Assembly (NCBI GenBank): GCA_937891465.1
Contig: CALAHF010000163.1
Coordinates: 62,001 to 126,000 of the forward strand
Reading direction: 5' to 3'
Length of the DNA stretch: 64,000 bases
Source of the DNA: an uncultured Verrucomicrobiales bacterium
GTDB lineage: Bacteria; Verrucomicrobiota; Verrucomicrobiia; Verrucomicrobiales; DEV007
The notes under the pieces: generated by a model
What the model saw: the letters and a program-made list of their open reading frames with translations, nothing else
Databases searched by the model: none
Told to the model about the DNA's origin: nothing
Shown: one piece after another, positions 36,850-45,722 of the stretch
Position numbering within the stretch: position 1 is the first letter of the stretch
Layout of the letters: each line of letters begins with the position of its first letter
Program-made: the position numbers and the translations under genes

Positions 36850-37428
36850 CTACTTTTTGGCTTTCTTCTCAGCCTTGGGACGCGGTGTCACATTCTTCGT
36901 CAGATCCACCTCTTCGGCACTCACCAGTTTGGCGGCTTCGGTGCCGAGAGCCAGTGCTTTGAGTCCTTCGGGATTGCACCCTTTGCTAACCGCAACGATT
37001 TTGCCTCCCTTTTGAATGAGGAAGTTGCTGGGCATCGTCTTGGTGCCGAAAACCTTCCAACTTTCCCGTTTGGGATCCAAAGCATAGCGCATGTCCAGCT
37101 TGTTGGTTTTTGCATACTCGGCAAACTTTTCGTCCGGTTCTGCAAATACCGCTAGGCTGGTCAGGCCCTGTTCCTTGTATGCCAGATGGAGGGCCTGGAA
37201 GTAAGGAAGTTCGAGGTCGCAGCCGCGACAGCCGCAGGTCAGTCGCACCAGCACGGGGCCCTCTTTGGTCAACTCGGCCAGGTCGATTTCCTCGCCTTTG
37301 GAATCCGTGATTTTGAATTCAGGAGCCTTGTCGCCCGCTTTGAGAGCTTCCTCCCCTTTTGGCCCGCCGAATGCAGGGAATGAAAAACATGTCAGTAAGC
37401 CGCAGGCGATCAGGAGATTCTTCATCAT
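36850..37428 (-). CDS. Exported peroxiredoxin/thioredoxin-fold (AhpC/TSA, redoxin) protein
   Basis: ATG 37428 (with a second ATG directly after) starts a signal peptide (1-20, SFPAFGG). The longer frame to 37596 has no sensible N-terminus. The 192-residue product has the redoxin layout: AGDKAPEFKITDSKG, then VLVRLTCGCRGCDLELPY, then SLAVFAEPDEKF, and TMPSNFLIQKGGKIV. The active-site region is unusual: Cys65, Cys67 and Cys70 form CGCRGC instead of a WCxxC or PxxxTxxC arrangement. The C-terminus is Lys-rich. It may reduce peroxides or protein disulfides in the periplasm; the role is inferred. Confidence 0.8.
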   Translation of the reverse strand: MMKNLLIACGLLTCFSFPAFGGPKGEEALKAGDKAPEFKITDSKGEEIDLAELTKEGPVLVRLTCGCRGCDLELPYFQALHLAYKEQGLTSLAVFAEPDEKFAEYAKTNKLDMRYALDPKRESWKVFGTKTMPSNFLIQKGGKIVAVSKGCNPEGLKALALGTEAAKLVSAEEVDLTKNVTPRPKAEKKAKK

Positions 37429-37644
37429 TTGTGGGGTTTGAATTATTAAAAGCGTAGCGGGAGAAGCTTTCAGTGGCAATAGCGGAATGGCGGCGGTTCT
37501 CATTGGAAATGAGCCGACGCGCTTAGGCAGCTGTCTAACGGCAGCGTTGAAAAAGCAACTTCCTGGTAATGACCAGGGAATGGGAGACGGAATCACGGAA
37601 TCAAAGAAGTGTTACTCGCAGGATCAGCCTGATATTCTACGCCT

Positions 37645-38949
37645 ATGAAAAATAGTGCGAGTGTTCCACGCCGGACATTTATTTCCGAAGCGAGTGCGGC
37701 ATCTGCCGCTGTACTGGTAGCGGGTAACGCCGTCCTCGCAGCAGCGGAAGGAGAAAAAAAAGCGGATGTTTTACGCATTGGACTGATAGGGTGCGGCTCG
37801 CGGGGTTCAGGAGCTGTGGTAGATGCCGTTACAGCAGATTCGAACACCAAACTCGTGGCGATGGCGGATCTCTTTCCCGATAAGCTGCAAGCTTCCAAAG
37901 AACGCATTCAGAAGGTCATTGGTGAAAGATATGCCGTCGAAGAAGACCACGAGTTCGTCGGAATCGATGCCTACCAGCAACTACTTAAAACGGATGTTGA
38001 TGTCGTGTTACTCGCCACCCCGCCACACTTCCGTCCCGCCCACTTGAAGGCGGCAATCGAAGCCAATAAACACGTATTTGCTGAAAAACCAGTAGCGGTG
38101 GATTCGCCCGGCGTTCGTTCCGTGATGGAAACCTGCGAACTCGCGAAGCAGAAACGACTTTCGGTTCTCGTTGGTTTTATGCTTCGCCACAGCAAGGGGA
38201 TGCAGGAAACAATGGATCGCATCCACAATGGTCATCTCGGTAACATCGTCACCCTCCAGACCAACTACAATATCGGCGGAACCTGGTCGCATATCCAGCA
38301 GCCCGAATGGAGCGACATGGAATGGCAACTACGCAACTGGTACTACTTCACCTGGATGTCAGGAGGGCAACTGGTGGAGCAACACGTTCATGGACTCGAT
38401 CTAATGTCATGGGCGATGCAGAACGAGTATCCTGTGAAGTGTTTTGGTTTGGGCGGCAGACAGTCACGGACCGACCCTCTGTATGGCCACATTTTCGATC
38501 ATCACGCTATCTGCTATGAATACAGCGGCGGACAACGCGCCTTTGCTTTTTGCCGACAGCAAAACGGAACGGATGTAGATACCTCACAACTTGTATTTGG
38601 AGAAAAGGGGAGCGCTGATCTGATGCGCAATACCATGCAGGGAGAAAAAACATGGCGCTACAGCGCAGCGCGAGGACCTGATCGGAACGGGAACAAGGAC
38701 CGTCCCTATCAGCAGGAACACGAAGCCTTGTTCAAAGCTATTCGCACAGACTCACCCTACAATAATGGCAACTACGCAGCAAAAAGCACACTCATGGCGA
38801 TCATGGGGAGAATGGCGAGCTACACCGGCCAGAATATTACCTGGGAACAAGCTTTAAATTCCAAAGAAGACCTCACCCCGGATTCCTACCAATTTGGATC
38901 AATAGAGGTGCCTTCGGTAGCCATTCCCGGTAAAACGAAATTCTACTGA
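37645..38949 (+). CDS. Tat-exported Gfo/Idh/MocA family oxidoreductase (second copy type)
   Basis: The 434-residue protein begins with a twin-arginine signal (RRTFISEASA, arginines 9-10). The NAD(P)-binding motif GCGSRG lies at about 50-55 and the EKP motif at about 149-151. Conserved blocks NWYYFTWMSGGQLVEQHVH and the late MAIMGRMASYTGQ are shared with the protein at 1570-2871, which has NWYYYTWLSGDHIVEQHVH. The two are therefore paralogues of one exported subfamily, likely dehydrogenases acting on sugars or related polyols. It is divergent from the redoxin gene across about 215 bp. Confidence 0.9.
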   Translation: MKNSASVPRRTFISEASAASAAVLVAGNAVLAAAEGEKKADVLRIGLIGCGSRGSGAVVDAVTADSNTKLVAMADLFPDKLQASKERIQKVIGERYAVEEDHEFVGIDAYQQLLKTDVDVVLLATPPHFRPAHLKAAIEANKHVFAEKPVAVDSPGVRSVMETCELAKQKRLSVLVGFMLRHSKGMQETMDRIHNGHLGNIVTLQTNYNIGGTWSHIQQPEWSDMEWQLRNWYYFTWMSGGQLVEQHVHGLDLMSWAMQNEYPVKCFGLGGRQSRTDPLYGHIFDHHAICYEYSGGQRAFAFCRQQNGTDVDTSQLVFGEKGSADLMRNTMQGEKTWRYSAARGPDRNGNKDRPYQQEHEALFKAIRTDSPYNNGNYAAKSTLMAIMGRMASYTGQNITWEQALNSKEDLTPDSYQFGSIEVPSVAIPGKTKFY

Positions 38950-39108
38950 AGTCATCAGATTTGCATTCACGCGACATCTTTGTTTTAATTGCCAGCATGA
39001 CTTCGGATTATCACGATACGCCGTATTATCTGCGCCCCCTCCAATCCCGGCTCCTGCCAACAATCTAGCGACGACGTTGAAAAAGGGAATTTCCCGGCAA
39101 GTAATACC

Positions 39109-40365
39109 ATGATGAAACGGCAACCCTGGTTTTTCTTCCTGATGGTGTATTGCGTCATCGCACCCGCCGCTCAAGCAGGCGACTGGCCGGCCTGGCGAGG
39201 CCCCAATGCCAACGGCGTCGCCGATTCGGCTCAGTCCCCTCCCCTCGTGTGGAGCGATTCGGAAAATGTGATGTGGAAAACTCCCGTCCCGGGCCGCGGC
39301 CATTCGACACCGATCGTAATGGGCTCCCATATTTTTCTGACGAGTGCCGACAAAAGCGAAGAGGTGCAATCCGTTCTCTGTTTCGATCGCGAAAGCGGCA
39401 AGCAGCTCTGGAAGACTGAGGTTCATCGAGGTGGATTTCCGGAGAAGCTTCACAAGAAGAATACCTCTGCCACTCCGACGCCGGCCTGTGATGGCGAGCG
39501 GGTTTTCGCAACGTTCAACAACGGCGACGGAATCTCGCTGACGGCGCTCGATCTCAAAGGAAAGCAACTCTGGCAAGTGCGGACCGGGGATTTTCGTTCC
39601 CGCTATCCCTACGGGTATGGCGCGAGCCCCACGCTGTATAAGTCGCTCGTCATCGTCGTCTCGGAGTTTGAAAAGGACGGCTTTCTCGCGGCCTTCGATC
39701 GCGAATCCGGCAAAGAGGTCTGGCGAACGCCGCGAGCCGATGCTTCCAGTTACAGCTCGCCGATTGTTGGTAAGGTAGATGGTCGCGATCAGTTATTGAT
39801 TAGCGGAAACAACAAAGTAGCGGGGTATGATCCGCAAACCGGCAAACCACTCTGGTCCGTTCCCGGTGGGCCCCTCGTCACCGCCGGCACGGTTGTCTGG
39901 GAAAATGATCTCGTCTTCGCGAGCGGCGGTTTTCCCGATAAAGAAACGGCAGCGATCAAAGTCAGCGAAGGAGGCACCGACGCCGCACCTTTATGGAAAA
40001 ATGGCGAGCGGTCTTACGAGCAATCGATGCTGGTTCACGACGGCCATCTCTACGCGGTCAACGACAACGGCATCGCAATTTGCTGGAGGGTTCAAGACGG
40101 CGAGGAACAATGGAAACACCGGCTCAGCGGACCGATCAGTGCATCGCCGACCCTCGCCAACGGTCATATTTACGCCTCGGTCGAACGCGGGATCACTTAC
40201 GTTTTCAAAGCCGATCCCGAAAAATTCGAGTTCGTCGCGGAGAACACGCTTGGCAACGAAGCCTTCGCAACTCCGGTGATCTGCGATGGCCGGATTTACC
40301 TGCGGGTGGCCGAAAACTCCGGCGGCAAACGGCAGGAGTGGCTCTATTGCATCGGGAAAAAGTGA
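39109..40365 (+). CDS. Secreted PQQ-like beta-propeller protein
   Basis: The 418-residue protein has a signal peptide (about 1-23, AAQAGDWPAW), and the mature part starts WPAWRGPNANG as in the homologue at 26923-28185. Blade motifs include FDRESGKQLWKTE, LDLKGKQLWQV, FDRESGKEVWRTP and WRVQDGEEQWKH. The similarity in layout shows a shared family of exported propeller proteins. Enzymatic activity is not evident. It follows the Gfo/Idh gene by 160 bp on the same strand; a shared operon is possible but not clear. Confidence 0.87.
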   Translation: MMKRQPWFFFLMVYCVIAPAAQAGDWPAWRGPNANGVADSAQSPPLVWSDSENVMWKTPVPGRGHSTPIVMGSHIFLTSADKSEEVQSVLCFDRESGKQLWKTEVHRGGFPEKLHKKNTSATPTPACDGERVFATFNNGDGISLTALDLKGKQLWQVRTGDFRSRYPYGYGASPTLYKSLVIVVSEFEKDGFLAAFDRESGKEVWRTPRADASSYSSPIVGKVDGRDQLLISGNNKVAGYDPQTGKPLWSVPGGPLVTAGTVVWENDLVFASGGFPDKETAAIKVSEGGTDAAPLWKNGERSYEQSMLVHDGHLYAVNDNGIAICWRVQDGEEQWKHRLSGPISASPTLANGHIYASVERGITYVFKADPEKFEFVAENTLGNEAFATPVICDGRIYLRVAENSGGKRQEWLYCIGKK

Positions 40366-40669
40366 CGCGTTTGAATCGCCGTGTAACTTTATTTGGAGGT
40401 TGAGGCCGACAATCGACATTGGCAGCACTCCGTCCAGAACTATCGCCTTCCCTAGGGAACATCCATGAAGTTCCCTCGAGTTTAGAAAAGAATAGTCTCA
40501 GAATGTCGCCGGACCCCGGGGCCACTCAAATTGGGATTGCTCTTCTTTATGAAAATGAAAGTCTGCGAAAAAGTCTGAGCGCCCTGGACAGGGCGCAATT
40601 CCGATATGGGATAGATTGACCGGCCGCGAAGAGTAAACTAAATAGGCATCGGCCTCGATTTAAAATTTC
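40366..40669. other. Intergenic stretch with a perfect hairpin
   Basis: No gene is visible. GCGCCCT (40579-40585) and AGGGCGC (40590-40596) form a perfect 7-bp stem with a 4-nt loop, without a T run. A second inverted word, AGGGAAC / AGTTCCCT, lies near 40453-40476. A weak 66-codon frame (40419-40619) is not convincing as a gene. Confidence 0.5.
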
Positions 40670-43060
40670 ATGAAAACGCTTCCCGCTTTGATTGTCGCCC
40701 TGTTAGGGCTTGCTCCTCTCGCCGTCACCCAGGACGGCTACACGATCCGCTCAATTGCGGATGGAAATTGGTCCGATTCGAAAGTGTGGGACCCACAACG
40801 CACACCATCAGCCGCTGACCGGGTTCTGATAACGTCGAAGACGGCAATCGTCTACGACGTCTCCAGCGACGACGTGATCCATTCGATCCGCGTAGCCGGA
40901 ACGCTCAGCTTTTCGAAGGATCGCGATACGGTCTTAAATGTTGGCGATATTCGGGTTCAACCAGGGATGGCCAAGGACGCTGGATCAGGCGTCGATGATG
41001 TTGAAAAAAATGGCGAAAGTCACGGTCGCGGCAAACATGCGAAGCCGATGCCAGGCATGAAAGCGGCGTTGGAGCTTGGAACCTCTGCTGAGCCGGTTCC
41101 CGAGTCTCACACTGCCAAAATCCGCCTCCATTTTATTGAGGGAAACGACGAAACCAAGAGCCCGGCGATCGTCTGTCGGCCAGGCGGACGGTTCGACGTT
41201 CACGGGGCGCCAATGGATCGGACGTGGGTCAAGCTCGGTGCGAGTTTGAAGGCTGGCGATGAAACGGTGACGCTTTCGGCGGAGGTTTCCGGCTGGCGAA
41301 TTGGAGACTCGGTCATCGTCACTGCGGGGCCTCGCGACGAGGAAGATCTCCGAACCGAGGAACGGGAAATCAAGGCGATTGAAGGCAAAACGATCACGCT
41401 CAACAGCCCGCTCAAAGCCGCCCATCAAGGCGAAGGCGAGTTTCGTGGTGAGATCGCAAATCTGTCGCGGAATGTCGTTATCGAAAGCGCCGATCCGGGC
41501 GGAGTGCGCGGCCACACGATGTATCATTGGGAAAGCGCGGGGTCGATCAGTTACGCGCGTTTCGCTCACCTGGGAAAGAAGGGGTCGCTCGGTCGTTACC
41601 CGATTCACTTCCACCTCGTCGAAGACAGCATGCGAGGCAGCAGCGTGGTCGGCGCGGCGATTGTCGACTCGCACAACCGCTGGGTCACGATTCACGGCAC
41701 GCAGTACATGGTCGTTCGTGATTGCGTGGGTTACCAGAGTCTTGGGCACGGATTCTTCCTTGAAGACGGAACCGAGATTTACAACGTTCTCGATCGTAAT
41801 CTCGCGGTGCAGGCGATGCGCGGGCCACGGATGAAGGGCATGGCGCTTCCGTTCGATCCGAATGACGGCGCGGGCTTCTGGTGGGCGAACGGCAAAAACA
41901 CGTTTTCGCGCAACGTCGCCACGGATAACGAAGAGTATGGCTATCGCTACGACATGCAGATGTCGAGCCAGTTCGATTGCAACATGCCGATCCGCCAGCC
42001 TGACGGGAGTCTTGAGAAAATTGACGTTCGAACGATTCCGATCTGGCGCTTTGAAGACAACGAAGCCCACACCGAGGGCTTCTACGGAATGGTCGTCGCC
42101 GCTAACGGAGATCGCCAGCCGGACAACGCGATTCGCGACGAAAAGATGCTGGAGCGCATCCGCCAGGTCGACTGGACGGGGCCTGACCGCAGTCACCCTC
42201 ACACGATCAAAAACCTCTCGATCTGGGACGCTCACTACGCGTTTCGGCCGCACAGCCCGAACATGATCATGGAAAACGTTCGGCTGCATGGCGCGATTTA
42301 CGGGATCTACCGCCCGGCCTTCGACGGCCACGTCTACACGAATCTGCACATCTCAAAAGTGAGCGCTGAGCCGTTCAATCGCGGGATGGACGACGCCAGC
42401 GCGCAGGCGGGTGTGATATCGGTCGACGGCCTGACTTTCGACCACGAACGCGGCAATCAAAGAACACCGTTGGTCCAGATCAGCGACGTGAATCTGAGCG
42501 GCCATGCGGCGACGCATTTCCGAAACGTCGTGGTGAACCGGTCGGATCAATTCAAGGATGGCTGGCCGCTGATCAATCGCGGAGTCGGTCCGCGCGTGCC
42601 GCCGATCACTGATGGCGTTCCGATTTTCATCCACGATTATTTTGGTCCAGACCGCGACGTGAAAGTCGTCAGCACGGCCGCAAAAGATTTGATGAAGGAT
42701 GGGAAAGAATATCTTGAAGTCGCGTCACTGACCGGCAACGAGTCACTCGCGGCGGAGGTCGCGGACGTCGAATGGCCTGAGCACCTACTGACGCCCGTGG
42801 ACGACGAACCGCCGGCGACGATCATCACTTCGGTCAGGATCGAAGGCGGTGCGGCGGAGGTTCGCGGCGTTTCTCATGACAACGATAAAATCGTCGAGAT
42901 CAGCGTAAACGGCGAGCCGGCGACGATCGTTTCGAGCGCAGCAGGCGTGGTCAATTGGAGCGCAAGGGTGAAGCTCGGTGCCGATGGGCTGAAGGCCCTC
43001 GCGGTGGATGATGCCGGAAACCGCGAGTCGACAGCGCACATGGTGGAATTTCGAAAGTAA
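40670..43060 (+). CDS. Secreted G8-domain protein with right-handed beta-helix (CEMIP-like)
   Basis: The 796-residue product has a signal peptide (1-19). A G8 domain begins at about residue 25 (NWSDSKVWDPQRTPSAADRV at 33-52) and continues to about 180, with an inserted acidic/histidine-rich loop near 105-130. A long parallel beta-helix follows with WESAGSISYARFAHLG, the motif YPIHFHLVED and repeated short beta-strand rungs, as in the bacterial relatives of animal CEMIP/TMEM2 hyaluronidase-like proteins. A C-terminal Ig-like or FN3-like segment ends the protein. The likely action is binding or cutting of an extracellular polysaccharide; the substrate is unknown. Confidence 0.8.
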   Translation: MKTLPALIVALLGLAPLAVTQDGYTIRSIADGNWSDSKVWDPQRTPSAADRVLITSKTAIVYDVSSDDVIHSIRVAGTLSFSKDRDTVLNVGDIRVQPGMAKDAGSGVDDVEKNGESHGRGKHAKPMPGMKAALELGTSAEPVPESHTAKIRLHFIEGNDETKSPAIVCRPGGRFDVHGAPMDRTWVKLGASLKAGDETVTLSAEVSGWRIGDSVIVTAGPRDEEDLRTEEREIKAIEGKTITLNSPLKAAHQGEGEFRGEIANLSRNVVIESADPGGVRGHTMYHWESAGSISYARFAHLGKKGSLGRYPIHFHLVEDSMRGSSVVGAAIVDSHNRWVTIHGTQYMVVRDCVGYQSLGHGFFLEDGTEIYNVLDRNLAVQAMRGPRMKGMALPFDPNDGAGFWWANGKNTFSRNVATDNEEYGYRYDMQMSSQFDCNMPIRQPDGSLEKIDVRTIPIWRFEDNEAHTEGFYGMVVAANGDRQPDNAIRDEKMLERIRQVDWTGPDRSHPHTIKNLSIWDAHYAFRPHSPNMIMENVRLHGAIYGIYRPAFDGHVYTNLHISKVSAEPFNRGMDDASAQAGVISVDGLTFDHERGNQRTPLVQISDVNLSGHAATHFRNVVVNRSDQFKDGWPLINRGVGPRVPPITDGVPIFIHDYFGPDRDVKVVSTAAKDLMKDGKEYLEVASLTGNESLAAEVADVEWPEHLLTPVDDEPPATIITSVRIEGGAAEVRGVSHDNDKIVEISVNGEPATIVSSAAGVVNWSARVKLGADGLKALAVDDAGNRESTAHMVEFRK

Positions 43061-43142
43061 TCCTGGTTTTTGCGCATTCGTTGAGCTTGCCCTCCATTGA
43101 GATGCGTCCTTAGTATCCTGCCACTAAGAACAACCTTCCAGA

Positions 43143-44441
43143 ATGCCCAAATATCTCGACAAGCTCGACTACTCCATCGTCCAGCAGTGCATGCATTGCG
43201 GAATGTGTTTGCCGAGCTGTCCTACGTACCTCGAAACAAAGCTTGAGCGTAATTCCCCGCGCGGTCGGATCGCGTTGATGCGTTCGATCGCTGATGGCGA
43301 ACTCGAAGTGACCAAGGAATTCGGTGAGGAAATGTATTATTGCCTCGGTTGCCTCGCCTGCACCACGGCGTGCCCGGCAGGCGTTGATTACCCGGTTCTG
43401 TTCGAAAATGCGCGTGCCGAAGTCGAAGAATCCGATGTGCTTTTCTCTCCTGATCGACGCTTCTGGCGATGGCTTACATTGAAACAGATTTTCTCCAAAC
43501 CGTGGATGCTCCGCGCAATCGGTCGGTCACTCTGGATATATCAGGCCAGTGGAATGCAATCGCTCGTCCGGAAATCAGGAGTGCTTCGATTCATTCCGAA
43601 AAACTTGCGCGAGCTCGAACCGACCACTCCGACGATCAGACGTCATTTCTCCGACGCGTTGATTCCCGAAAACGAACCGGCAGCCAAACAGGATTACCGT
43701 GTCGGAATGCTGACAGGCTGCGTTCAAGATTTAGTTTTCTCCGATGTAAATCGCGACACGGTCGATGTGCTTTTAGAAAACGGCTGTTCGGTGGTGACGC
43801 CCCGTTCGCAGGGCTGTTGCGGTTCCCTTCACGCTCACAACGGGGATCTGGAACAGGCAAAAATCATGGCTCACCGCCAAATCGATTCGTTCGGCGATGA
43901 TCTCGAAAACCTGGACGCAGTCATCACAAATGCCGCCGGTTGCGGGTCACATTTAAAGCACTACACGACGCTTCTGAAAGACGATCCTGATTACGCCGAG
44001 CGCGCCAAACTGTGGGACGCCAAAGCCCGCGACATCAACGAATGGCTTGTCGAGATTGATTTCCGGAAGCCACACAACACGCCTACTTCGACGAAAAAAA
44101 CGACCTATCACGAAGCATGTCACTTGTGTCACGGCCAGAAAATTTCGGCTCAACCGCGTTCGATTCTCGATGCGATTCCCGGGCTCGAAATGACTGAGCT
44201 TTCTGATGCAACCCATTGCTGCGGCAGCGCTGGCATCTACAACATTACCCAGCCTGAACAGGCAGGGAAACTTCAAACTGAAAAGTGCGATAAGATCCGC
44301 GAAACCGGAGCTGAAATTGTCGCGACTGCAAACCCCGGCTGTCACTTACAAATCCAAAACGGAGTTCGCGAAGATGGCGTCGAGGTGCAGCATCCGATCA
44401 GCTTGTTGGCAGCGGCTTATCGGTCGGGAATTGAGAAATAG
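43143..44441 (+). CDS. glcF: Glycolate oxidase iron-sulfur subunit-like (GlcF/LutA) protein
   Basis: The 432-residue cytoplasmic protein has two 4Fe-4S motifs near the start: Cys16, 19, 22, 26 (CMHCGMCLPSC) and Cys67, 70, 73, 77 (CLGCLACTTAC). Two CCG domains follow, seen in GCCGSLHAHNGD, YHEACHLCHG and CCGSAGIYN. This is the architecture of GlcF, the electron-carrying subunit of glycolate oxidase, and of related lactate-oxidising complexes. The flavin subunits GlcD and GlcE are not adjacent, so they must be elsewhere if the complex is standard. The gene symbol rests on overall layout. Confidence 0.9.
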   Translation: MPKYLDKLDYSIVQQCMHCGMCLPSCPTYLETKLERNSPRGRIALMRSIADGELEVTKEFGEEMYYCLGCLACTTACPAGVDYPVLFENARAEVEESDVLFSPDRRFWRWLTLKQIFSKPWMLRAIGRSLWIYQASGMQSLVRKSGVLRFIPKNLRELEPTTPTIRRHFSDALIPENEPAAKQDYRVGMLTGCVQDLVFSDVNRDTVDVLLENGCSVVTPRSQGCCGSLHAHNGDLEQAKIMAHRQIDSFGDDLENLDAVITNAAGCGSHLKHYTTLLKDDPDYAERAKLWDAKARDINEWLVEIDFRKPHNTPTSTKKTTYHEACHLCHGQKISAQPRSILDAIPGLEMTELSDATHCCGSAGIYNITQPEQAGKLQTEKCDKIRETGAEIVATANPGCHLQIQNGVREDGVEVQHPISLLAAAYRSGIEK

Positions 44442-45086
44442 AAACAACTGTTCAAAATTTCACTTGATTAAATTTACAGTTAAACTAATTTTACCTCGTC
44501 TTCAGAAACGGAGTGAAATCCCGCATAGAGGACAACAGAAAGGGATCGACCGGATATACGGTCGGCTGAAAATGTGGACTCCGCTCTTGAGTGAATTCCG
44601 GATTTTTGGAGGCCTTCGCACCCTGTCCTTCTTTTGCAGAAGAGGGCATTCCAACAGTGCGAAGACCGTTCTTGATTGAAACCCCGTATCCAAAGACAAC
44701 GATGTTACCGCTTCATTTTAAATTCTCATTTTGGGAACTTTTGACGAAACAATTTGGGACATTCACCCGGCCATTGTGGAGATTGCTTCAACTGTTTGCA
44801 GCTGAAATGATCACCCAACTAGGATCTGAACGTCCTCTCGTTGTCCCCGCTCGATCTGCAATTCGAGCGGGGGTGAGCCCGGCAGCCCTTTTGTGCTTCC
44901 GGTCAACGCCCGAGGTGCGAAAGACACGTTGTTAGACAGAATCAGGTTGCCGGGAATCGAGCATTTGGTTGGCCCCAAACACTCATCATTCCTCCTGATC
45001 TGAAGTCACAGGACTTGTCTTCGATCCCTTTCTCTTTTTTATTTTTTGGACTTGGGATGTGGAAACCTTATCCAAGGAATTCGGAT
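44442..45086. other. Long gene-poor stretch with inverted repeats
   Basis: About 640 bp hold no intact gene. CCCCGCTCGA (44845-44854) and TCGAGCGGGG (44863-44872) are a perfect 10-bp inverted repeat. CTTCGCAC (44614-44621) is inverted as GTGCGAAG (44657-44664). A minus-strand remnant (44811-45005) is listed separately. Confidence 0.55.
44811..45005 (-). pseudogene. Possible C-terminal remnant of an unidentified protein
   Basis: On the minus strand an open frame of 64 codons without an ATG reads SIPGNLILSNNVSFAPRALT and ends PPLELQIERGQREDVQILVG before TGA at 44811-44813. The alternating hydrophobic and charged pattern is protein-like. It lies directly downstream, in transcription order, of the PilO/GspM-like fragment, so both may be relics of one former secretion or pilus operon. 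Weak evidence. Confidence 0.3.
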
Positions 45087-45602
45087 CTACTCACCACCAT
45101 ACCACAACCGCACTTTCGCTTCACAGCGGAGCAATCCTGAATCCGCGTCCGGTTCTATTTTCAAACCACTCACGCCGATGAATTTATTGGGCTGCTGGAG
45201 CGAGTGAACCCATTTCACTACTGATTCTTCGTTGCCTGAAATCTCGATTTTCAAACCGGCCGAGTCATAATATCCACCTTCCAACTCAAGCTCTTCTTCG
45301 GTCGGCGCCTCGATCAATTCCTTGGTATCAATCGTCACCCCGTATTGTTTGGAAACCGTATCGACTCGAGAAATCAGTTCACTCGATGCCTTTCCCCGCG
45401 TCTCGAATGTTGGTAAATTTTCACCGATCCATGAACTCCGCTGCTCCCACATCGCGCGACGCCCGCATAATCCGTAGGCATACCGCAGCAACGGGCTTTC
45501 CTCCGCAATAAACAGATTGCGGATCGGAACCCTCTTTCGGATTCGATATCCGTGCTCCATCACCAATGGGCCCGTGATTGGGGGGCGGGTCGGGCATAGC
45601 AC
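45087..45602 (-). pseudogene. PilO/GspM-like domain fragment
   Basis: From about residue 50, this 171-codon frame fits the periplasmic part of PilO/GspM proteins: a heptad-like segment (ISRVDTVSKQYGV) followed by a ferredoxin-like fold with IEISGNEESVVKWVHSLQ and RCEAKVRLWYG. The membrane helix that should precede it is missing; the first 35-45 residues look like out-of-family sequence. Either the gene is 5'-truncated or the start has been replaced. No secretin, PilM or PilN gene is nearby. Family assignment is by pattern only. Confidence 0.45.
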
Positions 45603-45722
45603 TAATGTTGGTCGCAGCCTGATTCAAAATACAAAGTCATCCTTTCAGTTATAGGGGCCACGGACGAGGGAAAAGACTTAGATTTTTTTTGAAAAAAACC
45701 TAATCTGGTGAACGCGTACCCC

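Noticed and set aside
40985-42349. A 454-codon minus-strand frame inside the G8-protein gene
   Set aside because: It is antisense to a gene with clear domains, is rich in Arg, Val and His, and shows no domain or start signal. Such long shadows are common opposite genes with strong codon bias.
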